A stretch of DNA of 27,401 nt from DATJFH01 sp035495815 (GTDB lineage: Bacteria; Acidobacteriota; Terriglobia; Bryobacterales; Bryobacteraceae). Shown piece by piece: positions 1-7,593 of this stretch. Position 1 is the first letter of the stretch, and each line of letters starts with the position of its first letter. Below the pieces are notes generated by a model that had not been told where the DNA came from, ran no database searches, and saw only the letters and a program-made list of their open reading frames with translations. The position numbers and the translations under genes were made by a program. The stretch spans positions 1 to 27,401 of the forward strand of contig DATJFH010000268.1 in NCBI GenBank assembly GCA_035495815.1, read 5' to 3'.

Positions 1-859
1 TTTCGAGCCCGGCTCTATGAAAGAGACGCATCCGAGCGGATTCGGTTTGCGCAAACCAGCGCGCTCTCGTGTCGAGCGCCTGCCGTGGCAACGCGCGCTT
101 TCCCGCAGGAATTGGGTTCGTTTTGACACCCTGGATCGAAATTAGCTCGGAAGAGGCCAGCTGGCGCGCTACCGGCGGCGAAACCGGCGCCAGGAGCCGC
201 ACCGCGCTGCCCGCCGCGTGGGACAGCAATTCGAGCGCGGCGCCGTCCACCGGCCCCGATTCACCGGCGACGGCGTAAAGAACAGCCGCCGCCCTTTCCT
301 CGATGAGGATGGGGAAGAGATGAACTCTTTCACCGGGCGAGTGCCCCAGTGCGGTCACAATCTCCGGCGACACTTCCGATCCGGCTCCGAGGGTAACCAC
401 GGTGTCGCGCTCCTCGATCGCGTGCGCCAGCGCCGGCGCCCGGTCGAGCGGCGCCTCGAGCGTCTCGAAGGTTGCCCCGCCTTCGTCCGCAAATCCGCGC
501 GAACCGACGCCGCGAACGCGCGTGCCGATCACCTCGAACAGCGCCGCGCGGCCGCAATAGGCGCTTGTCGAATCGATTAGCCAAACGGCTACTTCTTCGG
601 CCGATTTGCACTCGCGGAGACGGCGAATGAGCTGGTTGAGGTCTTCGACGGCCGCCCGTCGCGATTTGTAACCTGCCGCGGCGGTTGCTTCGTCCATCTG
701 TACCGAGACGCAGGATTCGATCTGGCCGAGCAGACCTGAGATCTGGTCGCGCAACAATTGTTCGAGTTGCGAACTCCAATTCCCTGCAACTTCCTGAACT
801 CGCGATTGCGCGGCGGCGGTTTGCCTGGCGGCGATTTCACGGAGTGTGGAGTCGGGCAC
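1..859 (-). CDS. GAF-like domain protein, C-terminus off the left edge
   Basis: An uninterrupted minus-strand frame runs from a GTG at 859 off the left end (about 286 codons visible). The first ~95 residues are Ala/Gln/Glu/Arg-rich and look helical or coiled-coil. They are followed by a stretch resembling a GAF fold (from about residue 95, near CKSAEEVAVWLID, through FPILIEERAAAVLYAV). GAF domains bind small ligands or dimerise in signalling proteins; the ligand here is unknown. After the GAF-like part the chain continues at least 50 residues and is cut by the window edge, so an output domain cannot be judged. The 859 start is preferred because GAGAAG lies 6 nt upstream; in-frame GTGs at 883 and 902 are alternatives with no visible ribosome site. 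The gene is divergent from the SDR gene at 926. The continuous, chemically sensible frame is direct evidence; the GAF assignment is by resemblance. Confidence 0.72.
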   Translation of the reverse strand, partial: MPDSTLREIAARQTAAAQSRVQEVAGNWSSQLEQLLRDQISGLLGQIESCVSVQMDEATAAAGYKSRRAAVEDLNQLIRRLRECKSAEEVAVWLIDSTSAYCGRAALFEVIGTRVRGVGSRGFADEGGATFETLEAPLDRAPALAHAIEERDTVVTLGAGSEVSPEIVTALGHSPGERVHLFPILIEERAAAVLYAVAGESGPVDGAALELLSHAAGSAVRLLAPVSPPVARQLASSELISIQGVKTNPIPAGKRALPRQALDTRARWFAQTESARMRLFHRAGLE

Positions 860-925
860 GGGCGTCTTCTCAAAGTGTAACACCGGCGGCTGAACTGTCA
901 CACGGGCGAAAGGTAAGATCGACTC

Positions 926-1648
926 ATGGAACCTTTTTTGACAGGAAAAATTGCCGCAGTGACAGGCGGCACACGCGGAATCGGGCGGGCGATAGCCGAG
1001 GCTCTGCTGCGCTCCGGAGCTGCCGTCGCTATCTGCGGCCGGTCGCCCGGCTCGGTCGACCGAGCCTCGGTTGAACTGAAGCAGGCCACCGGGGGAGAAA
1101 TACTTGCGGCCCCGGCCGATGTGTCCAAATGGGACCAGGTCGAACACTTTTTCGAAACAATCAGGTCCCGTTTCGGCGGCCTCGATATTCTCGTCAACAA
1201 CGCCGGAATCGGAGTCTTTCGGAGCATCCAGGAACTGTCCCTCGAAGACTGGCGCGGCATGCTCGATCTCAATTTGACCGGCGTGTTTCATTGTTGCCAT
1301 TACGCGCTTCCGCTCCTGCTGCAGCGAGGATCCGGCTACATCATCCAGATCAGCAGCCTCGCCGGAGTCAATGCTTTCGGGGGAGGGGCCGCTTACAACG
1401 CTTCGAAATTCGGTCTCAATGGCTTTAGTGAGGCGATAATGCAAGACCTTAGGTATCAGAACATAAGGGTGAGCTACGTCATGCCGGGCAGCGTAAATAC
1501 CGATTTCAGTCCGGACAGTGGCCGCGCGGATTGGAAGATCGCCCCGGAGGACGTCGCGGAAGTGGTTCTCGGTCTATTACGTATGCCGGAGCGGACCCTC
1601 GTGAGCCGGGTCGAGATGCGGCCGTCGAAACCCAGGAAAAATGGTTAG
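926..1648 (+). CDS. SDR-family NAD(P)-dependent oxidoreductase (classical)
   Basis: A 240-residue classical short-chain dehydrogenase/reductase with a Rossmann fold. Visible motifs are the cofactor-binding TGGTRGIG (residues 13-20), NNAG (91-94), the active-site Ser in QISSLAG (about 143-144) and the catalytic YNASK (Tyr157, Lys161), followed by MPGSVNTDF. The length is typical of FabG-like enzymes. SDRs oxidise or reduce alcohol/carbonyl groups; the substrate cannot be deduced. Arg/Ser in CGRS after the second strand hints at NADP(H) preference (inference). The ATG at 926 follows an AAAGG-like ribosome site at about 910. The stop overlaps the start of the AAA+ ATPase gene by 8 nt, implying co-transcription, though the two families have no standard functional link. 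Confidence 0.92.
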   Translation: MEPFLTGKIAAVTGGTRGIGRAIAEALLRSGAAVAICGRSPGSVDRASVELKQATGGEILAAPADVSKWDQVEHFFETIRSRFGGLDILVNNAGIGVFRSIQELSLEDWRGMLDLNLTGVFHCCHYALPLLLQRGSGYIIQISSLAGVNAFGGGAAYNASKFGLNGFSEAIMQDLRYQNIRVSYVMPGSVNTDFSPDSGRADWKIAPEDVAEVVLGLLRMPERTLVSRVEMRPSKPRKNG

Positions 1649-2903
1649 AGAGTCGCCCGAAGAGCCCGATATGGTAATTGGCGCCAAGCGTGCTTGGCAA
1701 TTGATCAGGGGAAGGTGGCAGAAGATGGTACGGCTCAACAAAGTTTTGGACCCGACGCTGACGGGTCGAGATGCAGAGGATCTGGAATCGAGTCTACGCC
1801 GCAAGATTGTCGGCCAGGATGAGGCGATCGAGCAGATCGTCAACATTTACCAGACATATCTGGCGGGTATGACCAGCCCGGGTAGGCCAATCGGCAATTT
1901 CCTCTTCCTGGGTCCGACCGGGTCGGGTAAAACCAGGCTTGTTGAAGCCGCGGCTGAAACCTTGGCGGGCGACGCCAGAGCCGTGATTAAGATCGACTGC
2001 GCGGAGTTCCAGCACAGTCATGAGATCGCCAAGCTGATCGGATCGCCTCCCGGATACCTGGGCCACCGGGAAACTCACCCGTTGCTTAGCCAGGAAGTGT
2101 TGAATCAATACCACACCGACAAGATGAAGCTGAGCTTCGTTCTATTCGATGAGATCGAAAAAGCCAGCGACTCCTTGTGGAACCTGCTGCTCGGGGTCCT
2201 CGATAAAGCGACGTTGACTCTCGGCGACAACCGCCGCGTGGATTTCTCGCGGGCTCTGATCTTCATGACGAGCAACCTGGGCGCTTCGGAGATGGGGTCG
2301 ATCATGCGGCCGAACCTGGGTTTCGCGGCTTCCGAGGTACAAAAACGACGCGATTCGGGCGAGGTGGACGACGACCTGAAAGGGAAGATCAACAAAGTCG
2401 GCGTGGAAGCGGCGCGGCGCAAGTTTACCCCCGAGTTCATGAACCGGATCGACAAGACAGTGGTGTTCCGCCCGCTCGGCCAGGATGAGCTGAAAAAAAT
2501 TCTGGATCTGGAATTGAGCCTGTTGCAGCAGCGCGTGTTCAACTCTCCAAGCGCCGCGCCGTTCGGGTTCTCGCTCACTGAGACGGCCAAGGAATTCGTG
2601 CTCCGGGAAGGAACTGACGTCAAGTACGGAGCCCGTCATCTGAAGCGCGCCATCGAGCGGTCGTTGGTGCATCCGATCTCGAATCTGATCGCCACGGCGC
2701 AACTGCGAACAGGCGATCTGCTCAAGATCGATTTCGATCCTGACCTCAACAGGATGATCTTTTTCAAGGAAGCGGAGGACGTGCCGGCGTATGCCCTGGC
2801 GCAACTGGTCGGCGGAACGGTCGCACATCACGGCCGCACCATGGCGACCGCCGAAGTGGATACACACCGGGCGGTGGGCGCCAAGACTTCGCGGGTGCGG
2901 TAA
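1641..2903 (+). CDS. ClpB/ClpA-type AAA+ ATPase, single AAA module
   Basis: A 420-residue protein corresponding to only the second AAA+ module plus the C-terminal small domain of Clp/Hsp100 unfoldases. It shows Walker A GPTGSGKT (91-98), a pore-loop-like GYLG, Walker B LFDEIEKAS, sensor-1 MTSNLG and the sensor-2 region KYGARHLKRAIE. Hsp100 D2 modules form ATP-driven hexamers that thread protein substrates. Full ClpB/ClpA have about 750-860 residues with an N-domain and D1, which are absent; a short basic leader of about 40 residues replaces them. Start 1641 has an AGGAAAA site and overlaps the SDR stop; ATGs at 1671 and 1725 are alternatives. No ClpP-binding IGF/L loop was noticed, so a remodelling rather than proteolytic role is inferred. 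A strong terminator follows. Confidence 0.88.
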   Translation: MVRESPEEPDMVIGAKRAWQLIRGRWQKMVRLNKVLDPTLTGRDAEDLESSLRRKIVGQDEAIEQIVNIYQTYLAGMTSPGRPIGNFLFLGPTGSGKTRLVEAAAETLAGDARAVIKIDCAEFQHSHEIAKLIGSPPGYLGHRETHPLLSQEVLNQYHTDKMKLSFVLFDEIEKASDSLWNLLLGVLDKATLTLGDNRRVDFSRALIFMTSNLGASEMGSIMRPNLGFAASEVQKRRDSGEVDDDLKGKINKVGVEAARRKFTPEFMNRIDKTVVFRPLGQDELKKILDLELSLLQQRVFNSPSAAPFGFSLTETAKEFVLREGTDVKYGARHLKRAIERSLVHPISNLIATAQLRTGDLLKIDFDPDLNRMIFFKEAEDVPAYALAQLVGGTVAHHGRTMATAEVDTHRAVGAKTSRVR

Positions 2904-2926
2904 AACTCCTGGACGAGCAGCGCTGA

Positions 2927-2954
2927 AGCCGGCCTTCGGGCCGGCTTTTTTTTT
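2927..2954 (+). terminator. Rho-independent terminator with UUCG loop
   Basis: Perfect 8-bp stem AGCCGGCC / GGCCGGCT closed by a TTCG tetraloop and followed by nine consecutive T (2946-2954). It sits 24 nt after the stop of the AAA+ ATPase gene and terminates plus-strand transcription. There is no matching T-tract on the minus side, so it does not serve the convergent gene ending at 2995. Confidence 0.93.
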
Positions 2955-2994
2955 GCGGCGCGCTTGCGAAAACGCAGACCCGATGGCGGGCGGC

Positions 2995-4020
2995 TCAGTG
3001 CTCCCCGATCCGAGGCGGTCTCCCGCCGGATCGGCCCGGCGTTCCGCTCAAGCGCGGAATGAGCTTGGCTACACTCTTGTCCGCCGCAACTTCCGCGACG
3101 TTGCGAACCAAGGTCACGCATGTGTCGGCGCCGTCCAGCAGATCGAGCCACTCCTCGGAAGTTCTTTCCCGAAATATCCGGCGCAGCTCGGCGATCAGAT
3201 GTTCCTGCGTAACTCCCTCGCTGAACTGCTTCTCCACAAAATCCGGGCGTCCCAGTTTTTCACACAGCGCTGTCCAGAATTTTTTCTCGAGCGCGCCGAC
3301 CGCCAGCCACCGCCCATCCGCGGCTTCATAAGTCTGGTAACAGGCATAACGTCCCGAAAGCGTAGTCGCGCCTCGTTCGGGAATCTCACCCGTTGCCTCG
3401 TAGACCGCCAGCGGGAGCGTCATCAGCCAGGCCACGCCATCGAGCATCGAAATATCGACATACTGGCCGCAACCCGATTTCTGGCGCGCCGCCAGCGCCA
3501 GCAGGATTCCGATTACCGCGGGCAGCGATCCGCCGGCCAGGTCCGCTATCTGCGTCCCCGGAATCCCCCCGATCATGCCGAGCAGACCTCCGAGCGCGAT
3601 GTAATTAATGTCGTGGCCGGCCTTTTTTGCGTAGGGGCCGTCCTGTCCAAAACCGGTCAGGCTCACGTAAACCAGCCCTTGGTTGACGCCCCGTATCGTT
3701 TCGTAATCGAGGCCGAGCCGCTGCATGACGCCGGGACGGAATCCTTCGATCAGGACGTCTGAGCCGGCGGCCAGCTCGAGCAGCGTGCCCTTTCCCTCCG
3801 TGGTCTTCAGGTCCAGTCGGATGCTCTTCTTGCCGCGATTGGTGGCCCGGAAAACCGCGCCTTCGCCCTCTACGAGCGGCGGCATGTGGCGCGCGTAATC
3901 GCCGGACGGCTCTTCGACCTTGAGGACTTCCGCGCCGAAATCGGCCAGCAACATGGTGGCGGCGGCGCCGGGAAGGAGGCGCGTCAAGTCTAGAACCCGG
4001 ATGCCGTCGAGCGGACGCAC
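2995..4020 (-). CDS. CaiB/BaiF family III CoA-transferase or alpha-methylacyl-CoA racemase
   Basis: A 341-residue member of the class III CoA-transferase superfamily. The N-terminus (LDGIRVLDLTRLLPG), NRGKKSIRLDLK, VLIEGFRPGVM and LTGFGQDGPY are hallmark blocks. The Asp of IADLAGGS (about Asp160) aligns with the acyl-anhydride Asp of formyl-CoA transferase and the catalytic Asp of methylacyl-CoA racemase. The motif GHDINY (His136, Asp137) and the short length (about 360 for mycobacterial racemase, about 430 for formyl-CoA transferase) favour the racemase branch; this is inference. Likely reactions are epimerising 2-methylacyl-CoA or moving CoA between acids. The start is GTG at 4020, 1 nt after the rlmN stop, making it the last gene of a three-gene operon. 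It converges on the AAA+ gene. Confidence 0.93.
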   Translation of the reverse strand: MRPLDGIRVLDLTRLLPGAAATMLLADFGAEVLKVEEPSGDYARHMPPLVEGEGAVFRATNRGKKSIRLDLKTTEGKGTLLELAAGSDVLIEGFRPGVMQRLGLDYETIRGVNQGLVYVSLTGFGQDGPYAKKAGHDINYIALGGLLGMIGGIPGTQIADLAGGSLPAVIGILLALAARQKSGCGQYVDISMLDGVAWLMTLPLAVYEATGEIPERGATTLSGRYACYQTYEAADGRWLAVGALEKKFWTALCEKLGRPDFVEKQFSEGVTQEHLIAELRRIFRERTSEEWLDLLDGADTCVTLVRNVAEVAADKSVAKLIPRLSGTPGRSGGRPPRIGEH

Positions 4021-4021
4021 G

Positions 4022-5065
4022 TCAGCTGTTCCGCTTCAACTGTCCGCAGGCGGCATAAATATCCCGCCCGCGCGGCTTTCGGATGAAGCACGGCGCCGAC
4101 TTCCGGATGATGGATTGGAAAGCCAGCACCCGCTCCGGATCCGGCGTCTCGAACGGGATGCCCGGACCCGGATTGAGCGCGATCAGGTTGACTTTGCAAT
4201 TCAAGCTCGCCAGCAGGCGCGCCACGCGGCGCGCGTCGGCGTCGCTGTCGTTGACGTCCTTGAGCAGCGCGTACTCGAAGGTGAGCTTTTCCCACGGCCG
4301 CAGCGGATATTGACGGCACGCTTCGATCAGGTCCGCCAGATGGTACTTCCGCGTGATCGGCATGAGTTCCTGCCGCTGCTCTTCGGTCGACGCGTTCAGC
4401 GAGATGGCCAGCTTGGGCCGCACGGGCTGCGCTCCGAGCTCGGCGATTTTCGGAATGATGCCGGAGGTAGACAGCGTGATCCGGCGGGGAGAGAGTCCGA
4501 TGCCCTCCGGATCGGTCAGCAGCCGCGTCGCCTTGATGACGTTCGGCAGATTCAGCAGCGGTTCGCCCATACCCATCAGGACGACATTCAATCGGGAGGG
4601 CTCCGCCAGCAGCCCGTTTTCGCGGGCCACATAAAGCACCTGGCCCACGATCTCGCCGGCCGTCAGGTTTCGCTCCAGACCCATCAGCGCGGTCATGCAG
4701 AACTTGCAGTCGACCGGGCAGCCCACCTGCGTCGAGATGCAAATCGTATCCCGCCCCGGCTCCGGCATGAGGACCGCTTCGATGGTGCGGCGGTCTTCGA
4801 GGTCGAGCAGGTACCGGCGGGTTCCGTCGGCCGATTCGTAAAGGCGCGCCAGCCCCGGCAGGCCGACCGTGTGGCTGGCCGCCAGGTTTTTGCGCAGGGG
4901 TCCCGGCAACGTCGAGATTTGAATCAGGTCGCCGATCTTCTGGTTGTACAGAGCGTGATAGACCTGGCGTGCCCGAAATTCCGGCTGGTCCGGACCCAGG
5001 GCTTCCCGTAGCTCGGCCACTTCCATGCCGAGAAGAGCTTGAGGCATCCAGCCCCAGTGTATCAT
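4022..5065 (-). CDS. rlmN: 23S rRNA/tRNA (adenine-C2)-methyltransferase RlmN
   Basis: A 347-residue radical-SAM methyltransferase that methylates C2 of adenosine 2503 in 23S rRNA and A37 of some tRNAs. The [4Fe-4S]/SAM triad is GCPVDCKFC (Cys116, Cys120, Cys123). Cys340 in AACGQLK matches the Cys that carries the methyl group, and Cys109, seven residues before the triad, matches the second catalytic Cys (Cys118 in E. coli). Further RlmN blocks are VVLMGMGEPLLN, TLSTSGI and LAISLNA. The ATG at 5065 overlaps the upstream hydrolase stop as ATGA, indicating translational coupling; internal Mets at residues 7 and 14 are alternatives. Housekeeping enzyme embedded between accessory genes. Confidence 0.96.
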   Translation of the reverse strand: MIHWGWMPQALLGMEVAELREALGPDQPEFRARQVYHALYNQKIGDLIQISTLPGPLRKNLAASHTVGLPGLARLYESADGTRRYLLDLEDRRTIEAVLMPEPGRDTICISTQVGCPVDCKFCMTALMGLERNLTAGEIVGQVLYVARENGLLAEPSRLNVVLMGMGEPLLNLPNVIKATRLLTDPEGIGLSPRRITLSTSGIIPKIAELGAQPVRPKLAISLNASTEEQRQELMPITRKYHLADLIEACRQYPLRPWEKLTFEYALLKDVNDSDADARRVARLLASLNCKVNLIALNPGPGIPFETPDPERVLAFQSIIRKSAPCFIRKPRGRDIYAACGQLKRNS

Positions 5066-6210
5066 CCGGCCAGATGGCGTTTGAGGAACGGCAGGCCGGC
5101 CTTGCCGTAGAAGCTGTGGGCGTCGTTAAATGTCTCGTGCGCGGCGCGCTCGCCCATGCCGAACACTTCATACACCTTCTTGACACGCGCGAAGCTGGTT
5201 TTGCTCGCCTCGATGGGGAATATGTTGTCCTTCTCGCCGGATTCGGCCAGCAACGGGCGGGGCGCAATCAGGCCGGCGACGTCGTACATCTCGGCCCAGT
5301 TGAGGATGCCCGGAACGTAATTGTCGATGCAGTGCGAGAGGCTGAAGACGCTGTCCTTGAAGGTGCACAGATATCCGCTGACCATGGCCGCGCGGATCCG
5401 GGGCTCGAGGGCTGCCGAGAAGAGCGTGCACGTGCCTCCCCCGCTGATCCCCATGCAGCCCACGCGGGCGGGGTCGAGTTCCTTACGGGTTCCGATCCAG
5501 TCGATCGTGCGCATCACGTCGTGCACGCGCCAGCCGATCATTGTCTGGCCGAGCAGCAGCGCCGCTCCGGCCACCGGCTGGCAGGCGGACTGCTTCAGCC
5601 CCCTCTTTTTCGTGAGCGGATCCCGCCGGCACCCGAACGCGATCGGCTCGATGGCGACTGCCGCCATCCCGTGCTCGGTCACCTGCACGGCGAAATCATG
5701 CTGGTAGCCGTCTTTGTCGGTGCGGTCGCGGCCGTACTCGTCGACCCCGATGATGTCGTCGACGCCGCGTCCATGCCCCGGCACGGAGACCACGGCTGCG
5801 TATGGGGGCGTGGCATTTTTCGGTGTGAGCAGATAACCCAGCACGTTCAGTCCGGGAGAGCTTTCGAATATGAACTTCTCGCGGCGGTAACCTGGAAAGT
5901 CGCGCACTTCGAGCGTCTGCGAGTTCAGCACCGGGGAAGAAGCCGGAAACGGTCCCAGCAGCTCGAGCACTTTGGCCCGCAGCTTTTTCTGCCAGGCTTC
6001 GGCCTGTTTGCGGTTCTGCGCCCCAAAGGTAAGACGCAACGGCGCCGCTTGGTACAGGCGCCGGCTGAACAGCACGGGGTCGAAACTCTTCAGATCCACT
6101 TTGGATTCCGCTCCATCGAGCGCTCCGGTGTATGCCGCCGCCCCGGGCAGCCGGATTTGCGGAGCCAAGGCAGACCCCGCCGCCAGTTTCGCCAGATCTC
6201 TGCGTGTCAT
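5062..6210 (-). CDS. Exported alpha/beta hydrolase, acetyl xylan esterase/dienelactone-hydrolase type
   Basis: A 382-residue serine hydrolase with a probable Tat signal (TRRDLAKLAAGSALAP, residues 2-17). The nucleophile elbow is GISGGG (Ser256); likely partners are Asp328 in GEKDN and His365 in NDAHSF. The oxyanion region is VPGHGRG. This architecture is common among large acidobacterial and planctomycete esterases near sugar-catabolism genes; a carbohydrate-ester substrate is inferred. The open frame continues upstream to 6444 but that part lies antisense to the MFS gene. The ATG at 6210 is chosen because the signal peptide begins there. First gene of the hydrolase-rlmN-CoA-transferase operon, divergent from the MFS gene over 57 bp. 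It resembles the hydrolase at 10725 in fold and export but the two are distinct. Confidence 0.87.
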   Translation of the reverse strand: MTRRDLAKLAAGSALAPQIRLPGAAAYTGALDGAESKVDLKSFDPVLFSRRLYQAAPLRLTFGAQNRKQAEAWQKKLRAKVLELLGPFPASSPVLNSQTLEVRDFPGYRREKFIFESSPGLNVLGYLLTPKNATPPYAAVVSVPGHGRGVDDIIGVDEYGRDRTDKDGYQHDFAVQVTEHGMAAVAIEPIAFGCRRDPLTKKRGLKQSACQPVAGAALLLGQTMIGWRVHDVMRTIDWIGTRKELDPARVGCMGISGGGTCTLFSAALEPRIRAAMVSGYLCTFKDSVFSLSHCIDNYVPGILNWAEMYDVAGLIAPRPLLAESGEKDNIFPIEASKTSFARVKKVYEVFGMGERAAHETFNDAHSFYGKAGLPFLKRHLAG

Positions 6211-6267
6211 GAGAACAATGATATACCGGCCGGCCGGGCGCTCCACAGCCTGTACACTGAAAAGATC

Positions 6268-7491
6268 ATGACTGGCCAGGTTAGCCGGATAGAGGCGCTG
6301 GACCCCACCGCAGCGGCGCCGCGGACGGCTTTTCGCGTACTCGCCGCAATCAGCTTCTGCCACATGTTGAACGATATGGCGCAGTCGCTGCTGCCCGCGC
6401 TCTACCCCGTGCTGAAGCAATCGTTCCACCTCAGCTTCGCTCAACTGGGGCTGATCACGCTGGTCTTTCAGGTGACGGCGTCCCTGCTGCAGCCCGTCGT
6501 GGGACTCTACACCGACCGAAAACCGACACCCTACTCCCTGGCCTTCGGAATGGGTCTGACACTGACGGGCTTGCTGCTGCTATCGATTGCGCCGAGCCTG
6601 GCGCTGCTGCTGCTGGCGGCCGCCTTGATCGGACTCGGATCGGCCGTATTCCATCCCGAGTCCTCCCGCGTCGCTCGCATCGCGTCGGGCGGGCAGCATG
6701 GGCTCGCGCAATCCCTGTTTCAGGTCGGCGGGAATGCGGGCTCGGCCACGGGCCCGCTGCTGGCCGCGTTCATTGTGGTCCCGCGGGGTCAATCGAGCGT
6801 GGCCTGGTTTTCGGTGGTGGCGCTGCTCGGCATCGGAGTGCTGACCGGAATCGGCGGGTGGTACAAACGCGTTATCGCCGCCCGCTCGAAGGCGTCGGGG
6901 GACCGCAGGAGAAGCGCCCCCCTGAGTCCATCCCGGACTGCGCTCTCCATTGCCATCCTGCTCGCGCTCATTTTCTCGAAGTACTTTTACCTGGCGAGCC
7001 TCACGAATTACTACACTTTCTACCTCATGCATCGCTTCCAGGTGTCGGTCCAGAATGCTCAGGTTTATCTTTTTGTCTTCCTCGGCGCGGTGGCCGCGGG
7101 CACCATTATCGGGGGACCCGTCGGTGACCGTATCGGCCGCAAAGCCGTGATCTGGGGATCGATTCTGGGCGTGCTGCCCTTTACGCTGTTGCTGCCGCAC
7201 GTGAGCCTGTTCTGGACTGGAGCGCTGAGCGCGGTGATCGGCCTGATTCTGGCGTCGGCGTTCTCCGCGATCCTTGTATACGCGCAGGAGCTGATGCCCG
7301 GGAACGTGGGTATGGTGTCGGGAATGTTCTTCGGTTTTGCTTTCGGAATGGCCGGCATCGCCGCCGCTGTCCTGGGCAAGCTTGCAGACCGGAACGGCAT
7401 CGATTTCGTGTATCGCGTGTGCGCGTACCTGCCGGCGATCGGTCTGCTGGCGGGTTTCCTGCCGGATGTTGGCCGGAAGGCGCGCCGCTAG
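6268..7491 (+). CDS. MFS transporter, fosmidomycin-resistance (Fsr)-like
   Basis: A 407-residue protein with about 12 hydrophobic helices, in the major facilitator superfamily. The blocks FCHMLNDMAQSLLPALYPVL (near the first helix), VGLYTDRKPTPYSL, GLGSAVFHPESSR and SLFQVGGNAGSATGPL are characteristic of the Fsr/YfnC branch of drug efflux pumps. GGPVGDRIGRK is the second-half copy of the MFS loop signature. It is likely a proton-driven exporter in the cytoplasmic membrane; the substrate is unknown and fosmidomycin resistance is only the family name. The frame is open upstream to 4969, but that part is the shadow of two minus-strand genes. The ATG at 6268 starts just before the first helix. 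Confidence 0.9.
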   Translation: MTGQVSRIEALDPTAAAPRTAFRVLAAISFCHMLNDMAQSLLPALYPVLKQSFHLSFAQLGLITLVFQVTASLLQPVVGLYTDRKPTPYSLAFGMGLTLTGLLLLSIAPSLALLLLAAALIGLGSAVFHPESSRVARIASGGQHGLAQSLFQVGGNAGSATGPLLAAFIVVPRGQSSVAWFSVVALLGIGVLTGIGGWYKRVIAARSKASGDRRRSAPLSPSRTALSIAILLALIFSKYFYLASLTNYYTFYLMHRFQVSVQNAQVYLFVFLGAVAAGTIIGGPVGDRIGRKAVIWGSILGVLPFTLLLPHVSLFWTGALSAVIGLILASAFSAILVYAQELMPGNVGMVSGMFFGFAFGMAGIAAAVLGKLADRNGIDFVYRVCAYLPAIGLLAGFLPDVGRKARR

Positions 7492-7538
7492 CGCAGGGTG
7501 TGTGTCCGCACGGGCAATCGCCCCGGCGGCGGCCCGGT

Positions 7539-7567
7539 TTGCCCCACACTGCGCCGTCGCTTACACT
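7539..7567 (+). promoter_or_regulatory. Candidate sigma70 promoter for the histidine kinase
   Basis: TTGCCC (7539-7544) and TACACT (7562-7567) each match four of six consensus bases and are separated by an ideal 17 bp. The -10 lies 26 nt upstream of the kinase start. No clear Shine-Dalgarno lies in the short leader. Pattern match only. Confidence 0.33.
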
Positions 7568-7593
7568 AATTCAGTAACTGTAGATTTCCCGGT

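Noticed and set aside
4969..6267. Long plus-strand reading frame continuous with the MFS gene
   Set aside because: It is antisense to rlmN and the secreted hydrolase, Arg/His/Gly-rich and without domains; the transporter clearly begins at 6268.
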